In this document: one piece after another, positions 11,808 through 24,052 of the stretch
Position numbering within the stretch: position 1 is the stretch's first letter
Layout: every line of letters begins with the position of its first letter
From: Chlorophyllum brunneum
Taxonomy: Eukaryota; Basidiomycota; Agaricomycetes; Agaricales; Agaricaceae
Length of the DNA stretch: 64,000 bases
Assembly: GCA_963576785.1 (NCBI GenBank)
Contig: OY756151.1
Location: forward strand, 620,001-684,000
Reading direction: 5' to 3'
Translations under genes and position numbers: made by a program
Notes under the pieces: generated by a model
The model's input: the letters and a program-made list of their open reading frames with translations, nothing else
Database searches by the model: none
Told to the model about the DNA's origin: nothing

Positions 11808-13789
11808 ATGACCAACGGAATATTGCACGGTGCCCATGGCTGCGTTTTCAATCGTCCGCAACTCGTGGAGTTCAACCAGGTTAACCAGATCTTTCAGAGC
11901 ACAGCTGGTGTAACGCGCGGATCTGGTGAGTCCTGGAGTGTTTAGCACGGAGTATCATGGATTCAAAACTCTGGGTGGCAGGTCTGAATGCAATCCTTAA
12001 TGCTTCCATGCCAGCTGGATTCCATAATTCTTCTGCTCGGTATCCACCACCGCGGTGTCACCCCAACACGCGTAGGAGTTTCCTTGAACATCTCAACAGC
12101 TGGAGTCTCCGTACCTCAAATCACACGGAAGATGTTGTCTGGGTCAATGGGCCTGCTGGCGTTGGAAAAACAGCTGTCGCCCAATCGTGCGCAGACTTTC
12201 TTGTCCAAGAGAATATGCTTGGCGCTGCATTATTCCTCTCCTCCCCAGGTGGATGGAATGATCCGAGCCGACTCTTCACCTCTATCGCGTACCAAATCGC
12301 CATCAAATTTAGTTCGTATGCTGAAGTTCTCAACCGCCGCATAACAGAGGACCCGACCCTCGTCATGCGATCGGTTCGAGAACAGTTCCAAGAGCTCCTG
12401 GTCAAGCCCTTGCAGCAGGTCCAGGATAGTGGGATCGATGTCAAACGATGGGTGGTCATTATCGATGGACTCAACGAATGCGAAGGGGAAGATGTCCAAT
12501 ATGACATTATCGATATCCTCATTATGTCCGTGCGGGAACATACTACACCGCTACGCTGGATATTCTTCAGCCGCCCCGAACCACACATCGTCGCGGCCTT
12601 CAACATCGATCATGCCGCTTCATTTTCGTTCCACCTAGAACTCACAGTTTCTCGTGAGGTTGACCACGAACTGCTCTGCTTCTTGGCAGATGAATTGAAG
12701 ACTATCCAGAAGAAACGCGGGTTGCCATCGTCGTGGCCACTTCAAGCAGACATTCAAATTTTGGTTGAGCTTTCAGCGGGCCTGTTTGTTTACGCGGCTA
12801 CCGTTGTTCGCTTCATTGGGGAGCGGAATTCTTCTGGTCCTATCGACCGGCTGAACACCGTACTTTCCCTCGCAACAGGCTCAAAAAACAGCGACGCGGA
12901 CAATCCGCTGGCGGAGCTCGACTTGTTCTACACTTTCATTATGCGATCTATCCCCTCAAGGGTTCTTCCAGTCGTCCAAAAGATCCTGCTCCTGAAATCA
13001 CTGAATAACCCAGAGCTATTGTTACCCCATCTATCCACTGTTCTCGGTCTATCCGAGGCACAGTTCCGATATGCATGTGGTTTTCTCCACTCTGTGCTAT
13101 ACCTCGACAACTCGTCTTTAGAGCTCGTATTCTATCATGCCTCATTCATGGACTTCGTACAAGATCCAGAGCGATCTCGGGAGTTTTGTGCCTATTTGTG
13201 TCTGGAACAGGTTCGACAGGAGATATTACAGCGCTTAAGTGGTGTGCACTCTCGCAGTATAGGTATGCGATCTCCTACATTGCCCGTTATGTTTACCAAA
13301 ATCACTCAAGCCTCCCTTTGCATTAACATTACCTGGCCTAATATAGTACTCGACGGACGCCGGGCATACCGTTGCTTGGTAGTGGCATTCTTTTGCCTCT
13401 GGGGTTTACATGGTCCCTTGGATCCTTCAACAGCAGCGACTTTACTCGATTTCGAGTTCCAGATGATTCCTCGCCTGTGGAAGGGCCGGTTCCTTTACGG
13501 CTCTGAATTAGCTCCCCAATTGTTGAGTGCAAATGTAACTAAACTCTGATGTTTTTCGTCGCTTGCTTTACTAATGCTGCGAGTACAGATTCCTGCCGGT
13601 CCTCACAAAAAGACTATTCGACTGAGCCGCAATCCGCGTCTTTACTTGAATAGACCAGCAAGTGCCCATCCACGAGACAGACTGTACATCCTCGGACACG
13701 GTAGACACAAAGTCGTATGTTGGAAGTTCTCGATCGTTGCCTCTGGTTGGCTACTTGTCCCATACCCCTCCGCCTTTCCTTTCTCATGA
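11808..13789 (+). CDS. NACHT-domain STAND ATPase (NLR-like), copy A
   Basis: Predicted regulated NTPase of the NLR type. Exons 11808-11925, 11982-13262, 13311-13534 and 13589-13789 give about 607 residues. A 40-residue amino-terminal leader (GILHGAHGCVFNRPQLVEF, Asn/Gln-containing) is followed by SSARYPPPRCHPNTRRSFLE, the P-loop WVNGPAGVGKTAVAQ, Walker B VVIIDGLNECEG, FFSRPEPHI (sensor region) and VFYHASFMDFVQDPERS (STAND helical region). There are no WD40, ankyrin or TPR repeats. Instead the last exon ends in RLYILGHGRHKVVCW, a motif shared with the neighbouring paralog. The intron at 13263-13310 is 48 bases and in frame, so it is easily missed; I accept it because copy B has an intron at the same point. 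The family is secure; the ligand and effect are unknown. Confidence 0.85.
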
Positions 13790-13963
13790 TTAAAACATAA
13801 CGCTTTGAATGATGTACTCTTTTGCAGCAATAGCTACATCGGATCTGTCTGCGCCATATATATTGTATGTGGTCACGATGAGCGCCTAATCGTTGATGGC
13901 GGGGTACGATAAGCAACGCAGAGAAGGCGTGTTGCACAGCTCCTATCTCTGTTTCCGACCACC

Positions 13964-16036
13964 ATGTCCTCCGGAATACTTCAAGGTGCTCACGACCTCG
14001 TTCTCAATAACCCACATCTAGAGGATTTATCACACAAAACAACTTACAAAACGAATATTACCGCTAATAGCACCAATAACACGACCATCAACAACACAAC
14101 GATAATTCCTGAGACGCGCCCTGGTGGGTTCGTTGGTTTACAACATCAATAGCTCCTAACTATAGCTTTAAATAGGTCTTGCAAAGCTTCTCAAGGCTTC
14201 TATGCCTGAAGCATTCCACGACTCCTCCGCTCGATACCCGCCGCCTCGGTGTCATCCCAGAACCCGTCAGGACTATATCAAACGAATTACAGAATGGGGA
14301 TCCTCTTCTGATGCTCGTCGTCTTTTATGGGTGCAAGGCCCTGCTGGAGCCGGGAAATCAGCTTTAGCCCAAACTTATACGGAGCGCATGGCAGAGGAGG
14401 GAAGGCTGGGCGGCTCTGTCTTCTTCTCTCGTCCTAACAGGAGGCACAACTCGAACGTCCTCTTCACTTCAATCGCATATCAACTCACCACCAAATTTGA
14501 TGCATATGCCGACATCCTCGACCGTCGTATTGAAAGGGACCCGACCCTCGTAGACAAATCAATTCGGGAGCAGTTTCAAGAACTCTTAGTCAAACCTCTA
14601 CAGAAGCTGCATGCTGACGGGGTAGAGATTGGGGACCTGGTTTTCATTGTTGATGGACTAGATGAATGCGAGGGCGCAGATGCGCAATGTGACATCGTGG
14701 AAATTGTCGCCATGTCCGTCCGAGGTGGAAACACGCACTTTCGATGGATATTCGTCAGTCGTCCGGAAACCCACATTACCGCCACCTTCCACGCCAGTGA
14801 GGTGGTTTCCTTATCGCTTCATATCGAACTGCCCGTTTCACGCGAGATCGACCACGAAATGCTGTGCTTCCTTACAGATGAATTAACAAAAATCGGGAGG
14901 AAATGCGGTTTACCTTCTACATGGCCATCTGAGGACGACTTTCAGGCGCTGGTTGACCTCAGCGCGGGCTTATTCGTATACGCGGCCACTATTGTTCGCT
15001 TTGTCGGCGAGCAAGACTCTCTTGGTCCTGTTGATCAGCTACGTAGTGTTCTAACACTCTCCAAAAAGGCCAAAAGGACGGACGACTCGGACCATCCACT
15101 GGCAGCACTCGACCTATTTTATACGCTTATCATGCAACGTATTCCATCTAAAATCCTGCCTACCCTACAGAAGATATTGTTACTCCAGTGTCTGTGTACA
15201 TCCCATTCAGGTGCCCCCTGTGTTGCGATCCACTTTGCCAACGTTCTTCGGTTGTCCGAGTCACAATTCCAGACTGCCTGTGGTACTCTCCGTTCCGTAT
15301 TAGAACTCGAGGTCGTGTGCAAAAATTCCTCTCAAATAAATTTTCACCACGCCTCATTCTTGGACTTTATACAAGACCCAAAGCGCTCTGGAAAGTTTTC
15401 TGTCTACTCTGGTTGTCAGGATACTCTTTGCGTGGAGCTGGTAGGGCGATTGAAGAACATTAAGTCCTGTGGAACAGGTGCGTATTGCAGCTTAATAAAT
15501 GAGTGATGCTTATAATTGCCATTCTTTGCTCCTTAGATGTGGACTTTTATGACCTCACATGGCCTAGTGGCCGAGATTCCTTTCCAGAAAATAAATGGGC
15601 CTACGCTTGTTCAGTTTGGGTATTGCTTTGCCTCGCGTCCTATCATATCCGTCCTTTAAACCCATCTCTTACCGTTGCTCTATCCGACTTTCGATTCCGA
15701 ACAATCACAACTCTACCTGACGATTGGACATTCCCCCTGTCTCCAGATCAGTTAAGCAAGCAGGTACAGGACCCTCCGAACATCCTTCGATCACCATATT
15801 GACAACAACTCTAGGTTCCTTGTAGATTCTGGAACAAGATCATTCGAAGAAGTCACAATCCACTTATTCGCTTGCAAAAGCCAGGTTATGCGACCTCGCC
15901 TTACATCCTTGGACACGGAAGGAATAAAGTTGTATGCTGGCAGTGGGAGGAGACGACCTGGAAAATTGAATCGTACCCAACACTTTTGGAATCTATACGG
16001 GATCTCACTTCCTTCATTCGCGCAGCAATTCGCTAG
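13964..16036 (+). CDS. NACHT-domain STAND ATPase (NLR-like), copy B
   Basis: Tandem paralog of the preceding gene with the same intron positions and phases. Exons 13964-14123, 14176-15477, 15537-15763 and 15815-16036 give about 636 residues. The leader GILQGAHDLVLNNPHLEDL matches copy A and then runs into an Asn/Thr-rich stretch (TNITANSTNNTTINNTT). Next come SSARYPPPRCHPRTRQDYIK, the P-loop WVQGPAGAGKSALAQ, Walker B VFIVDGLDECEG, FVSRPETHI and INFHHASFLDFIQDPKRSG. The end carries SPYILGHGRNKVVCWQWEE, then a short helical tail. No repeat domain follows. Only about 175 bases separate it from copy A, so each probably has its own short promoter. Role inferred: self/non-self or stress sensing, as for fungal NLRs. 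No effector domain is visible. Confidence 0.86.
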
Positions 16037-16766
16037 CTTCTTCCGATCTCTCCCCCTCATACACCCCGTGGTTCTCTGACTTGACGTCTCTCGGATCTCG
16101 ATCGCTACCGTAGCCTCAACGCGCTTCCAGACACTGTTGGTAATACGGATTTTTTGGAGACGGAAATAAATGGAATTATAATGTTTGGTGCTTTCTGTGT
16201 TGGCACACGGCGGAGGTCCAGCTAGTGTTGTGGTACCATGTGGTATTGCACCCTCCACCTCTCCATCCTACGGCTGGTTAATGTGATCCGCGCACGAGCC
16301 GTTCAATAATTCTATTTCCAAAATTTGGTGTTCCCGAACTTACCGGGTTGATGTACGGGGGACCTCTTGGCGTAAAGCACCCAGTGAACGTATGGCTGGC
16401 ACTAGCCTCCACCTATATGCGAAACGTGAAGCAGAAAACGAGTACAATGTCGGCTCTTGAAGGCTACCCAGCCGCGTTGCTTCACCTTCGGATCTCAAGA
16501 GACGCCCATGATCCAAGTTTCAAAGGGAAGGTATAGGTATCTTTAACAGAGCAAATAAACCACCAATGAAATATTCAGCTATAGTTTACTTATCAAACCC
16601 GTAACATTTACGCGAGACCCAAACACCAAATGTCAGGAAAGAATATAAATAGAACACAAAAAAAAATCAATCCGTATCACAACTAAGTATGTACAAACGA
16701 GAACAACCACAAGAAAATTATACACGCTCTTGCTTTTGTAAAGACCTGTTTTTTTTTTGGCTCGGG
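16037..16766. other. Intergenic, convergent 3' regions
   Basis: This is a gap between copy B of the NACHT pair and the AT-hook gene. It is AT-rich toward 16700 (poly-A/T runs). I see no gene. Confidence 0.6.
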
Positions 16767-18740
16767 TCAGATGATAGGGGGTTGAATCACTGGACCCTGT
16801 TCAGCTGAGGTCTCAGCTTCAGGCTGCAGGTCAGCCCCCGGCTGTGGTTCTGGTTCTGGTTGTAGTTCCGATTCAGCCTGAGGTTGGATGTGAAGTTCAT
16901 ACTGGGCTTGAAATTCGAGTTCGGGCGCAAGCATAGTTTGCATGAACTCAGGTTCGAGTTGAGAAACTTCGTGTAGAGGTGGACGTTGCATATCGTTCAA
17001 GTTCAATTGGTCTGTCTGGTGTTGAAGTTGATGCAAGTCGAGCATGACTGCATCTGCGTTTGCGCCTGTGTCTACGGTGGCTGCTTCAGTCTCGTGCTCG
17101 TGCTCGGGCTCGCCCTCAGCGTCTTCTTCGCCAATCGGTATGCGATCTGAGTACGGTTTAGTCATATAGGAACCTTACGGGATCGGAAGTGGCGCACCAG
17201 TGGGATCTTCACTGCTCTCAGATACATTCCTGAACGAGAAATCGTTTTCTAGCACAAGATAATTAAGCAACTTAAGGAAAAGATAGAATTAAGTCAGCTA
17301 CCTTTGTTCGATCCGCCTAAACTGGACGCATCTTCGTGACCCAAGACGGGGTCGGAGGTCATCATCCCATTCATATTTCCAACCCCCTGTGCGTTCTGCC
17401 TTTCAAGTCCATTTGCGACAAATTCGTCCAACTGAACTTCCAGACTCTGGCGATGATCAACGTCATCGCTGGCCCCCTTGCTGCCCACTGTAACTCTACG
17501 CTTTTTTAGAATGACACCGTCAAATATTTCTCTAGGACTCTCGGACCTCCCATTAAGGCCAACTTGGACCCGAGGTACAGAAGGGGGGACAACACCAGCG
17601 AGCACCCTCCTCCCGCCTCCTCTCCCCGCCGTCTGAGCCTGTGTTTGTCTTTGGGGTTGAGAGCGTACAGGCCTACTGAGGATGGACATAGGACTCAGTA
17701 GAGCCCCCTTCATCGTGGGTTTAATTGTGCGCTTCGGACGTCGGAGTGCAACGTCATCCGTGCTGCCACCCGTACGGGTACGCGACTTGGCCGAAGGTGC
17801 GGATCTTGACCTTGTTGCGGTTGCAACTGTAGTCTTCCGTGCTCGGGAGGTTCCGGAGGGACGACCACGGGGACGAGGAGTTCTGGATTGTGTGCTAGCT
17901 CGTGTTAGGGCGGCGGCGAGTGCGCTTGGCCCTGTGAATCGTTCCCCCGTCTCTTCCCCCGAATCCACGTCGTCACCCCCCTCTGCATCTGCATCCTCGC
18001 CTTCATCTTCTCCGTCCTCTTCTTCCTCTTCTGCGTGAACTTTCCCTGTAGGCCGGCGACCGCTTCTTTTGGTGTTTACACTCCCATTCGACCGAGTGGA
18101 AATTCTCACTCGTTTGCCTCTAGGCGACGATCTGAGAGTCATTGCAGAAACGGAAGTAGAAGCAGAGGCCTTGGACCTAGTACTTTTCGCAGGTCCTGGG
18201 CCAGGATCTGACAACCGCACTCGTTTGGCGCCTCGTTGGCGTGTGTTACGCCTCACTGTTGACACAGATTCGGGCATTGCGTCTTCTTCATCGTCCGGTT
18301 CGCCTTCCGCATCTTCGTCCTCGCCTTGGTCATCAGCGAGGAACAGAGGCTCGGGTTCAGGTTCCGTACTGGGTGCGGGACGTTTGCGCGTTGAGATCCG
18401 ACTTGAAGTTGACGGTTTTGACTTGGTTCTGGTCACAGGAGAGCTTGGATATGAGGGCGAGGAGGTAGCGACATCCTGCTGTAAGGCAGAATTTGTAAAA
18501 TCCTTAGCAATCTCGTCTGCCAACGCAGGACCCACTATGGCAGCAAGAATATGAACCTAGTCAGAACACAGTGCAAAAACGGGGAATGTAATGGAGAACG
18601 TGCAACGTACATCCTCTCTTCTGCACCGCGCGTAAAAACGCAATGATCTCCTCTCGTCTCAAGACTCGCTTGATACCGAGTTCGCGAGCGAGAACTCTGA
18701 GAGTCTCGGCCTTGATGACTTCCCAAGGAAAGTCCGTCAT
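16767..18740 (-). CDS. AT-hook nuclear protein, low complexity
   Basis: Starts MTDFPWEVIKAETLRVLARE, a short helical module seen at the amino terminus of other fungal nuclear proteins. Splicing to LGPALADEIAKDF uses the CCATAG acceptor. The body alternates basic Ser/Arg-rich stretches with acidic Glu/Asp-rich ones, and carries a PRGRPSG AT-hook (minor-groove binding) near the middle, with RRPKRTIKP and KKRRVT as likely nuclear localisation signals. Two further introns (about 17245-17299 and a 51-base one near 17145-17195 with a TGACTAA branch site) lead to a Glu/Gln/Pro-rich tail with EPEPQPGADLQPEAE repeats, ending at 16767. Likely a chromatin-associated protein. Nearly all of it is predicted disordered, so the role is inference. 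Confidence 0.72.
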
Positions 18741-19018
18741 GGTTTCCGGTCAAGAGGGAATGGCTATCTGGGGACTGCAATACACCAGGACCAGCAAGCG
18801 CTGTGAAGCGACGCGAAATGGTACCAGACCTGTCACACGTCACTTTAACACCCTGTCACAACTCCAACACCTGCCAAGTGGCCACACGACTTCTAGAGGT
18901 GATGGCCAGCCGAGCACTGGCATGAGATGGTACCCGGTCAACGTGCTTCCAGCGTCGATGATATCTCACACCTCGAACGCAGCCGAGTGCAACCAAGGTT
19001 CACAGACTACGTAAACAT

Positions 19019-20039
19019 TTACCAATTATGAGGTTTCTGAGCAATAAAGACCCAATATTCGTAGTAAGTTTCTGGCGTCTCCTCGCACTGCTTCTTTAGA
19101 TCTTCAAGCATGGCATCATACTCCTCCCCACTCCCCACTATTCCAAATCCTCCTTCATGCATCACAGGTTCCTTAAGACCACCAAAGATCCCCAAGGCAT
19201 TCTCCAAACCCAATTTACCAGTTTCACCTGCCCAAGAACCCAATGGTAAACCTCTCTTCTCGATCAGCTTCACATTCACAAATCCAGCCTGTTCGAGCCA
19301 AGTCGCAAGGTGTTTGATTATATCCCAGACTACGAGTCGTTTTTGACACAACTTGTTTTTCAATGCGGACGCTCTATTATTTCGTATAGTCTCTGAAGGA
19401 GAAGCGAGTGTCCAATATGGCTCGAGGAATTGCACCCATCCTCCCGGGACGAGAACGCGAAACATTTCTGACAAGGCAGCTTCCCATTGTGGCTTTTGGA
19501 GCGCACCATTGAGAAGACGTTGATGTACGAGTGATGTTGTATTGCTCCACTCATCAGGGAGAGACGTAATAGAACAAGCTGTGAAGGTCGCGTTTGGCGG
19601 TGTCAATGAAGGTGGCGGGAATATACGTGATGAGACGTCGATCCCGCGGAGACGGACGGCTTCAGAGACACCTTTAGCCACCGAGCAGAGCCAGTGACCT
19701 GATCATAATGTTAAGTGCAATGGCATTAGTAAACTAAGTTGTTTGTACCTGAACCCGTTCCGCTATCGAGAACGATGTCACCGTCTTTGAGAGTTATCGG
19801 GGCCAGTATGGTCTTGTTATCAAAAAGTTCAATGATCATTTCACCTTGAAGATTCAATCTGTGAACAAAGTTGAATATCTATGTTATGAGCGATGAATAA
19901 ACTCGACAGCTTACCGCTCTCGTTCTGCTTCGTCAGAAGGGAGCATGTAGTTGTAGGCACTTGAAGAATTGGAAATATAGAATCTTCCGGTATTCTCTTT
20001 CCCGTCCCCGGGAGGGGATGCAACTTGTGAAGATGCCAT
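19019..20039 (-). CDS. SAM-dependent class I methyltransferase
   Basis: This is a small-molecule methyltransferase of the UbiE/LaeA-like class. Exon 1 begins MASSQVASPPGDGKENTGRF and includes YNYMLPSDEAERER. The second holds LNLQGEMIIELF and GDIVLDSGTGSGHW, which is SAM motif I. The third runs from VAKGVSEAVRLRGIDVS through SLPDEWSNTTSLVHQRLL and MFRVLVPGGWVQFLEPYW to the end, AQKPHNW. The motif order DxGxGxG, acidic loop, PGG is intact. Such enzymes often belong to secondary metabolism, but no synthase gene lies nearby. The substrate is unknown. A decayed 3' end of a relative sits about 450 bases downstream on the same strand side of the next gene. Confidence 0.85.
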
Positions 20040-20486
20040 CAATGGATTGTTCAAGAGGGATCGTTTGACAGAGCTCAGTGCCCGAGGGTGGACGTAGGTG
20101 GCAAGAGAACAAAACTCGGGGTTCCCAACTCCTTTATCACGATTATCATCGTGATAATGACAATGTCAGATCATAATCTTCCCGAAAGATAGCCGTTCTA
20201 TTACCTCTGAAGCGACCTACTACAATTAGGAATGCCTTCCCTCTCCCCAGACTGCGCAGTCGCTTCAAAACTTATCCAATGATATCAGGGGCATTACATG
20301 CTAACATAGAAATGACGTACCCCAGCCACTACTCCATATTTGGTGGATGCATTCCCTTGCTTGGGTTTCATACCTAAGTACAAATAGCGCTGCTCTTACT
20401 ATGAAAAACCACAGTCTAGAGTTCGACACACACTAACCACCATGGGAGACACCAAGACAACAAATTTTCAAACACTCACTAAACGT
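20040..20486. other. Intergenic, upstream of the methyltransferase
   Basis: Contains the palindrome-like TTATCACGATTATCATCGTG near 20133 and a methyltransferase promoter by position. No gene seen. Confidence 0.5.
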
Positions 20487-20600
20487 CTACGGCCCCTCCT
20501 CGCGCAACTTCATCAGCCCCTCAACAGCAGCACCATATTCTTCCTCACTCTCCACCACGCCCGGTTCACCCGAAGACTTCCGGGTCTTGATCATGCTAAC
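20487..20600 (-). pseudogene. Relic of a methyltransferase 3' end
   Basis: On the minus strand this short stretch reads GVVESEEEYGAAVEGLMKL, then REEGP and a stop at 20487. It lines up with GIVGSGEEYDAMLEDLKKQ in the carboxy terminus of the intact methyltransferase at 19.0-20.0 kb, but it stops about 15 residues early, before the YYEYWVFIAQKP end. Nothing of the rest of that gene is visible upstream, where the sulfhydrylase gene ends instead. I read it as a duplicated fragment left behind when other DNA was inserted or deleted. The match is short, so this is moderate evidence only. Confidence 0.5.
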
Positions 20601-20693
20601 ATGGCCATCCGACTTTGTTCCAACTCAAATTCGATAGGCATAATTACAGATATATTACACGGAAGTTTGGTGATTATTGTTTGCATTCACCGC

Positions 20694-22435
<1,742 letters not shown>

Positions 22436-22496
22436 GGTGTATAGTCAGAAAGTGGTGCTACAGTGAGAGGTGCGGAGAGGGAATTTGCAGCTGCCC

Positions 22497-22503
22497 TCTT
22501 ATA
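22497..22503 (-). promoter_or_regulatory. TATA box of sulfhydrylase copy 1
   Basis: TATAAGA on the minus strand, about 65 bases before the start codon and followed by GGGCAGCTGC. The same TATAAGA plus GGCAGCT context stands at the matching place before copy 2, so it is probably the core promoter. Confidence 0.6.
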
Positions 22504-22538
22504 GTCCAAGGAGGGGGATGTGTTGGGGATGTACGAGA

Positions 22539-23019
22539 AAAGAAAAAGATCGGAAGCGAAGGAAAGCGAGTAACTAGTCGAGTGTACAAGTACCATCGCT
22601 GCTTCTCATTGCCATGATTTCTGACCATATCCACTAACCTCCGCCACCTTCCTCCTCCACCGGCAGCATTCCCACATGCGATACAAGAGTTCCACAACAT
22701 GTGTCTGAGTCGCCTGAGGGCTCTGAATGTCTGAGAACTGACATCAAAATCACCAAAGAATCGGGAGTTTAATGAGTTTTTTTTCACACTGCAAATTCAG
22801 CTTCTCTAGTGCCCAAAGACGGCCGAGAAAGAATGCCCCGAAATATCAATTTGTGATCATGGCCATGTTCACAATACACATCAAGTACGAGCCTGGATAC
22901 TGCAATGCCGAAACCATCGGGAGTCTACAAAACTACATCACACGTCCATGAGACTAGACCGCCGAGATAACGGTGACCCTTATCTTATTCGCTTCCCTTC
23001 GCTTCCGATCTTTTTCTTT
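22539..23019. repeat. Inverted repeat, 31-base arms about 420 bases apart
   Basis: The left arm 22539-22569 and right arm 22989-23019 are reverse complements with one mismatch (core GATCGGAAGCGAAGG against CCTTCGCTTCCGATC). Weaker pairing continues inward on the left and outward on the right (GTAC/GTGC followed by ATCCCC). A third fragment of the CCTTCGCTTCG core lies near 23299. Either a miniature transposon remnant or a duplicated purine-rich motif. No target-site duplication was identified. Confidence 0.5.
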
Positions 23020-24052
23020 GCATTCTTCGTGCATCCCCCGAGTCGTAAATCAACCATCCTAACTATCAAGAGTTGCTTCTGCCTCTTTCTTTCCTTGCAT
23101 CTCTTCGCGTGCGGGTTCGGGTGGCGCATCAGTTACAAAACTAGATCCCCGAATACGGCTGACCTGGGAACCTATAATCCTCAAGACCGCCCCGAGTTTT
23201 TTTTTTGAAGATCGGGAATATGTTATTCCTTACGCTACTTGTGGATGTCAAGCTTAAATACGCCCATTTTTTTGTTTTTGTTTTTGTTTTGCGGGTCCTT
23301 CGCTTCGCTCGATTTTTTTTTGCCTTTTTCTACCCACCTATGTATGACTTGTCGATGCTGAACATACCTTGTGGCAAGAAATCGGTCAGTTACCTACGGA
23401 TCATGACCAGACTTCCAGCCACAAACCTGCAGATCCGAAACAAACATCACTGAGACTATTCCGGAATCCTTTGCAGGCTGACTAGTAAAGCCTGATTTTA
23501 ACCTACAAATAACCCCATCATCTCACACTGGGGAGGGGTGCCACGCACCACAAAATCTCAAAAACATGGCCTCTGGGAGAACCAATCGTGAGTGAACGGG
23601 GTATATGTATATGTATGAATGCATCTGTACGATATCGCGCGACAAACAACAAATCGGTAATTATTTGCGAAAAAATTGATGGAAAATGCATCGTGTACAT
23701 CCAGTTGTCCCTTCGAATGACCAAAGTCCCTTTCCAAAGTAGTAAAGGACGGTTACGCATCGGTGGTGCCGGCGGTACGCGTGAGCATCATGATATGATG
23801 CCGAGGACCCTTCCGTATCAATGTGAGCGCCCAAAGAGGCACGACTTCGTGGTGAAAGTAGAAGGGGTCTCCCACACCCTAATACTTGCGACATTTCCCC
23901 GCTACCCCTCTCCCCGAACCCACTGGGCCGCAACTCGCACCTCCTGACCCCTCAACGCCAAATTCACCACGTCTCCCCGCCTAAACTTCGCAGTCTTCCA
24001 AAATAAAACCTAACATGACAGGGGAGAAGACAAACGAAATATTACACACATC

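Larger units (their letters stand above)
22436..24052. other. Long intergenic region with an inverted repeat
   Basis: No gene is supported. It holds poly-T tracts near 23190-23320 and an inverted repeat whose arms are at 22539-22569 and 22989-23019. The 3' end region of the AUR1 gene adjoins on the right. Confidence 0.5.
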
